A stretch of 22,239 nucleotides of DNA from NCBI GenBank assembly GCA_022449325.1, contig JAKUSK010000008.1:1-22239 (forward strand), given 5' to 3'. The position numbers and the translations under genes are program-made. The DNA comes from Nitrososphaerales archaeon (GTDB taxonomy: Archaea; Thermoproteota; Nitrososphaeria; Nitrososphaerales; UBA57). This document shows, piece by piece, positions 22,238 to 22,239 of this stretch; position 1 is the first letter of the stretch, and the number at the start of each line of letters is the position of its first letter. The notes below the pieces were generated by a model. The model saw nothing but the letters and a program-made list of their open reading frames with translations, did no database searches and had not been told where the DNA came from.

Positions 22238-22239
22238 TT

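Noticed and set aside
1..22239. tRNA, rRNA or insertion sequences
   Set aside because: I saw no cloverleaf-like segment, rRNA signature, transposase or terminal inverted repeats; intergenic gaps are all short (under about 100 bp).

Overview
The window looks archaeal and most like the Nitrososphaeria/Thaumarchaeota lineage. It carries a split archaeal primase (PriS/PriL), a Gins15-type GINS subunit, L44e, S27e, aIF2-alpha, Nop10, an AglB/Stt3 oligosaccharyltransferase and a DRG/Obg-type GTPase. The DNA is AT-rich. Most genes lack an obvious Shine-Dalgarno sequence, and many start codons lie about 22-31 nt downstream of a TATA-like box, which suggests leaderless or nearly leaderless transcription. 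Extracellular PQQ-dehydrogenase-like propellers beside cupredoxins resemble what has been described for heterotrophic, non-ammonia-oxidising marine Thaumarchaeota. That lineage call is inference from gene content only.

Layout. Positions 1-3140 hold the tail of an unidentified gene, a leftward thioredoxin-RNase HI pair, a DRG-type GTPase, a small unknown membrane protein and a ThiT-like thiamine transporter. A hairpin separates these from leftward glnA (glutamine synthetase) at 3189-4673 and a short basic coiled-coil ORF. Positions 5088-10628 form a rightward information-processing block: priL, priS, gins15, rpl44e, rps27e and aglB. The expected partners aIF2-alpha and nop10 follow but are inverted (10625-11571); nop10 is only 51 codons long.

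Positions 11614-22072 form a cell-surface redox island. Running leftward from a divergent promoter near 15085 are an amicyanin-like cupredoxin, a membrane-anchored Cys-rich protein, a two-domain His/Met/Glu-rich protein, and a polytopic FedB-like membrane protein whose predicted mature N-terminus is His. Running rightward are two paralogous secreted, membrane-anchored PQQ-type eight-bladed propellers, then a Vgb/SMP-30-type propeller with a C-terminal membrane anchor. A ferritin-like C-terminus enters from the right edge.

The standout is the second propeller (16971-20594, 1207 aa). A segment of about 565 residues, made of acidic His-containing helical modules and His-Gly-Glu tracts, is inserted at one exact site in an otherwise recognisable quinoprotein. 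Two cysteines absent from the paralogue bound it. Both propellers also appear to lack the three canonical metal-ligand/catalytic positions (Glu, Asn, Asp) of methanol/alcohol dehydrogenases. A plausible reading is an extracellular metal-handling oxidoreductase system feeding electrons to copper proteins; substrate, metal and even PQQ dependence remain unproven.
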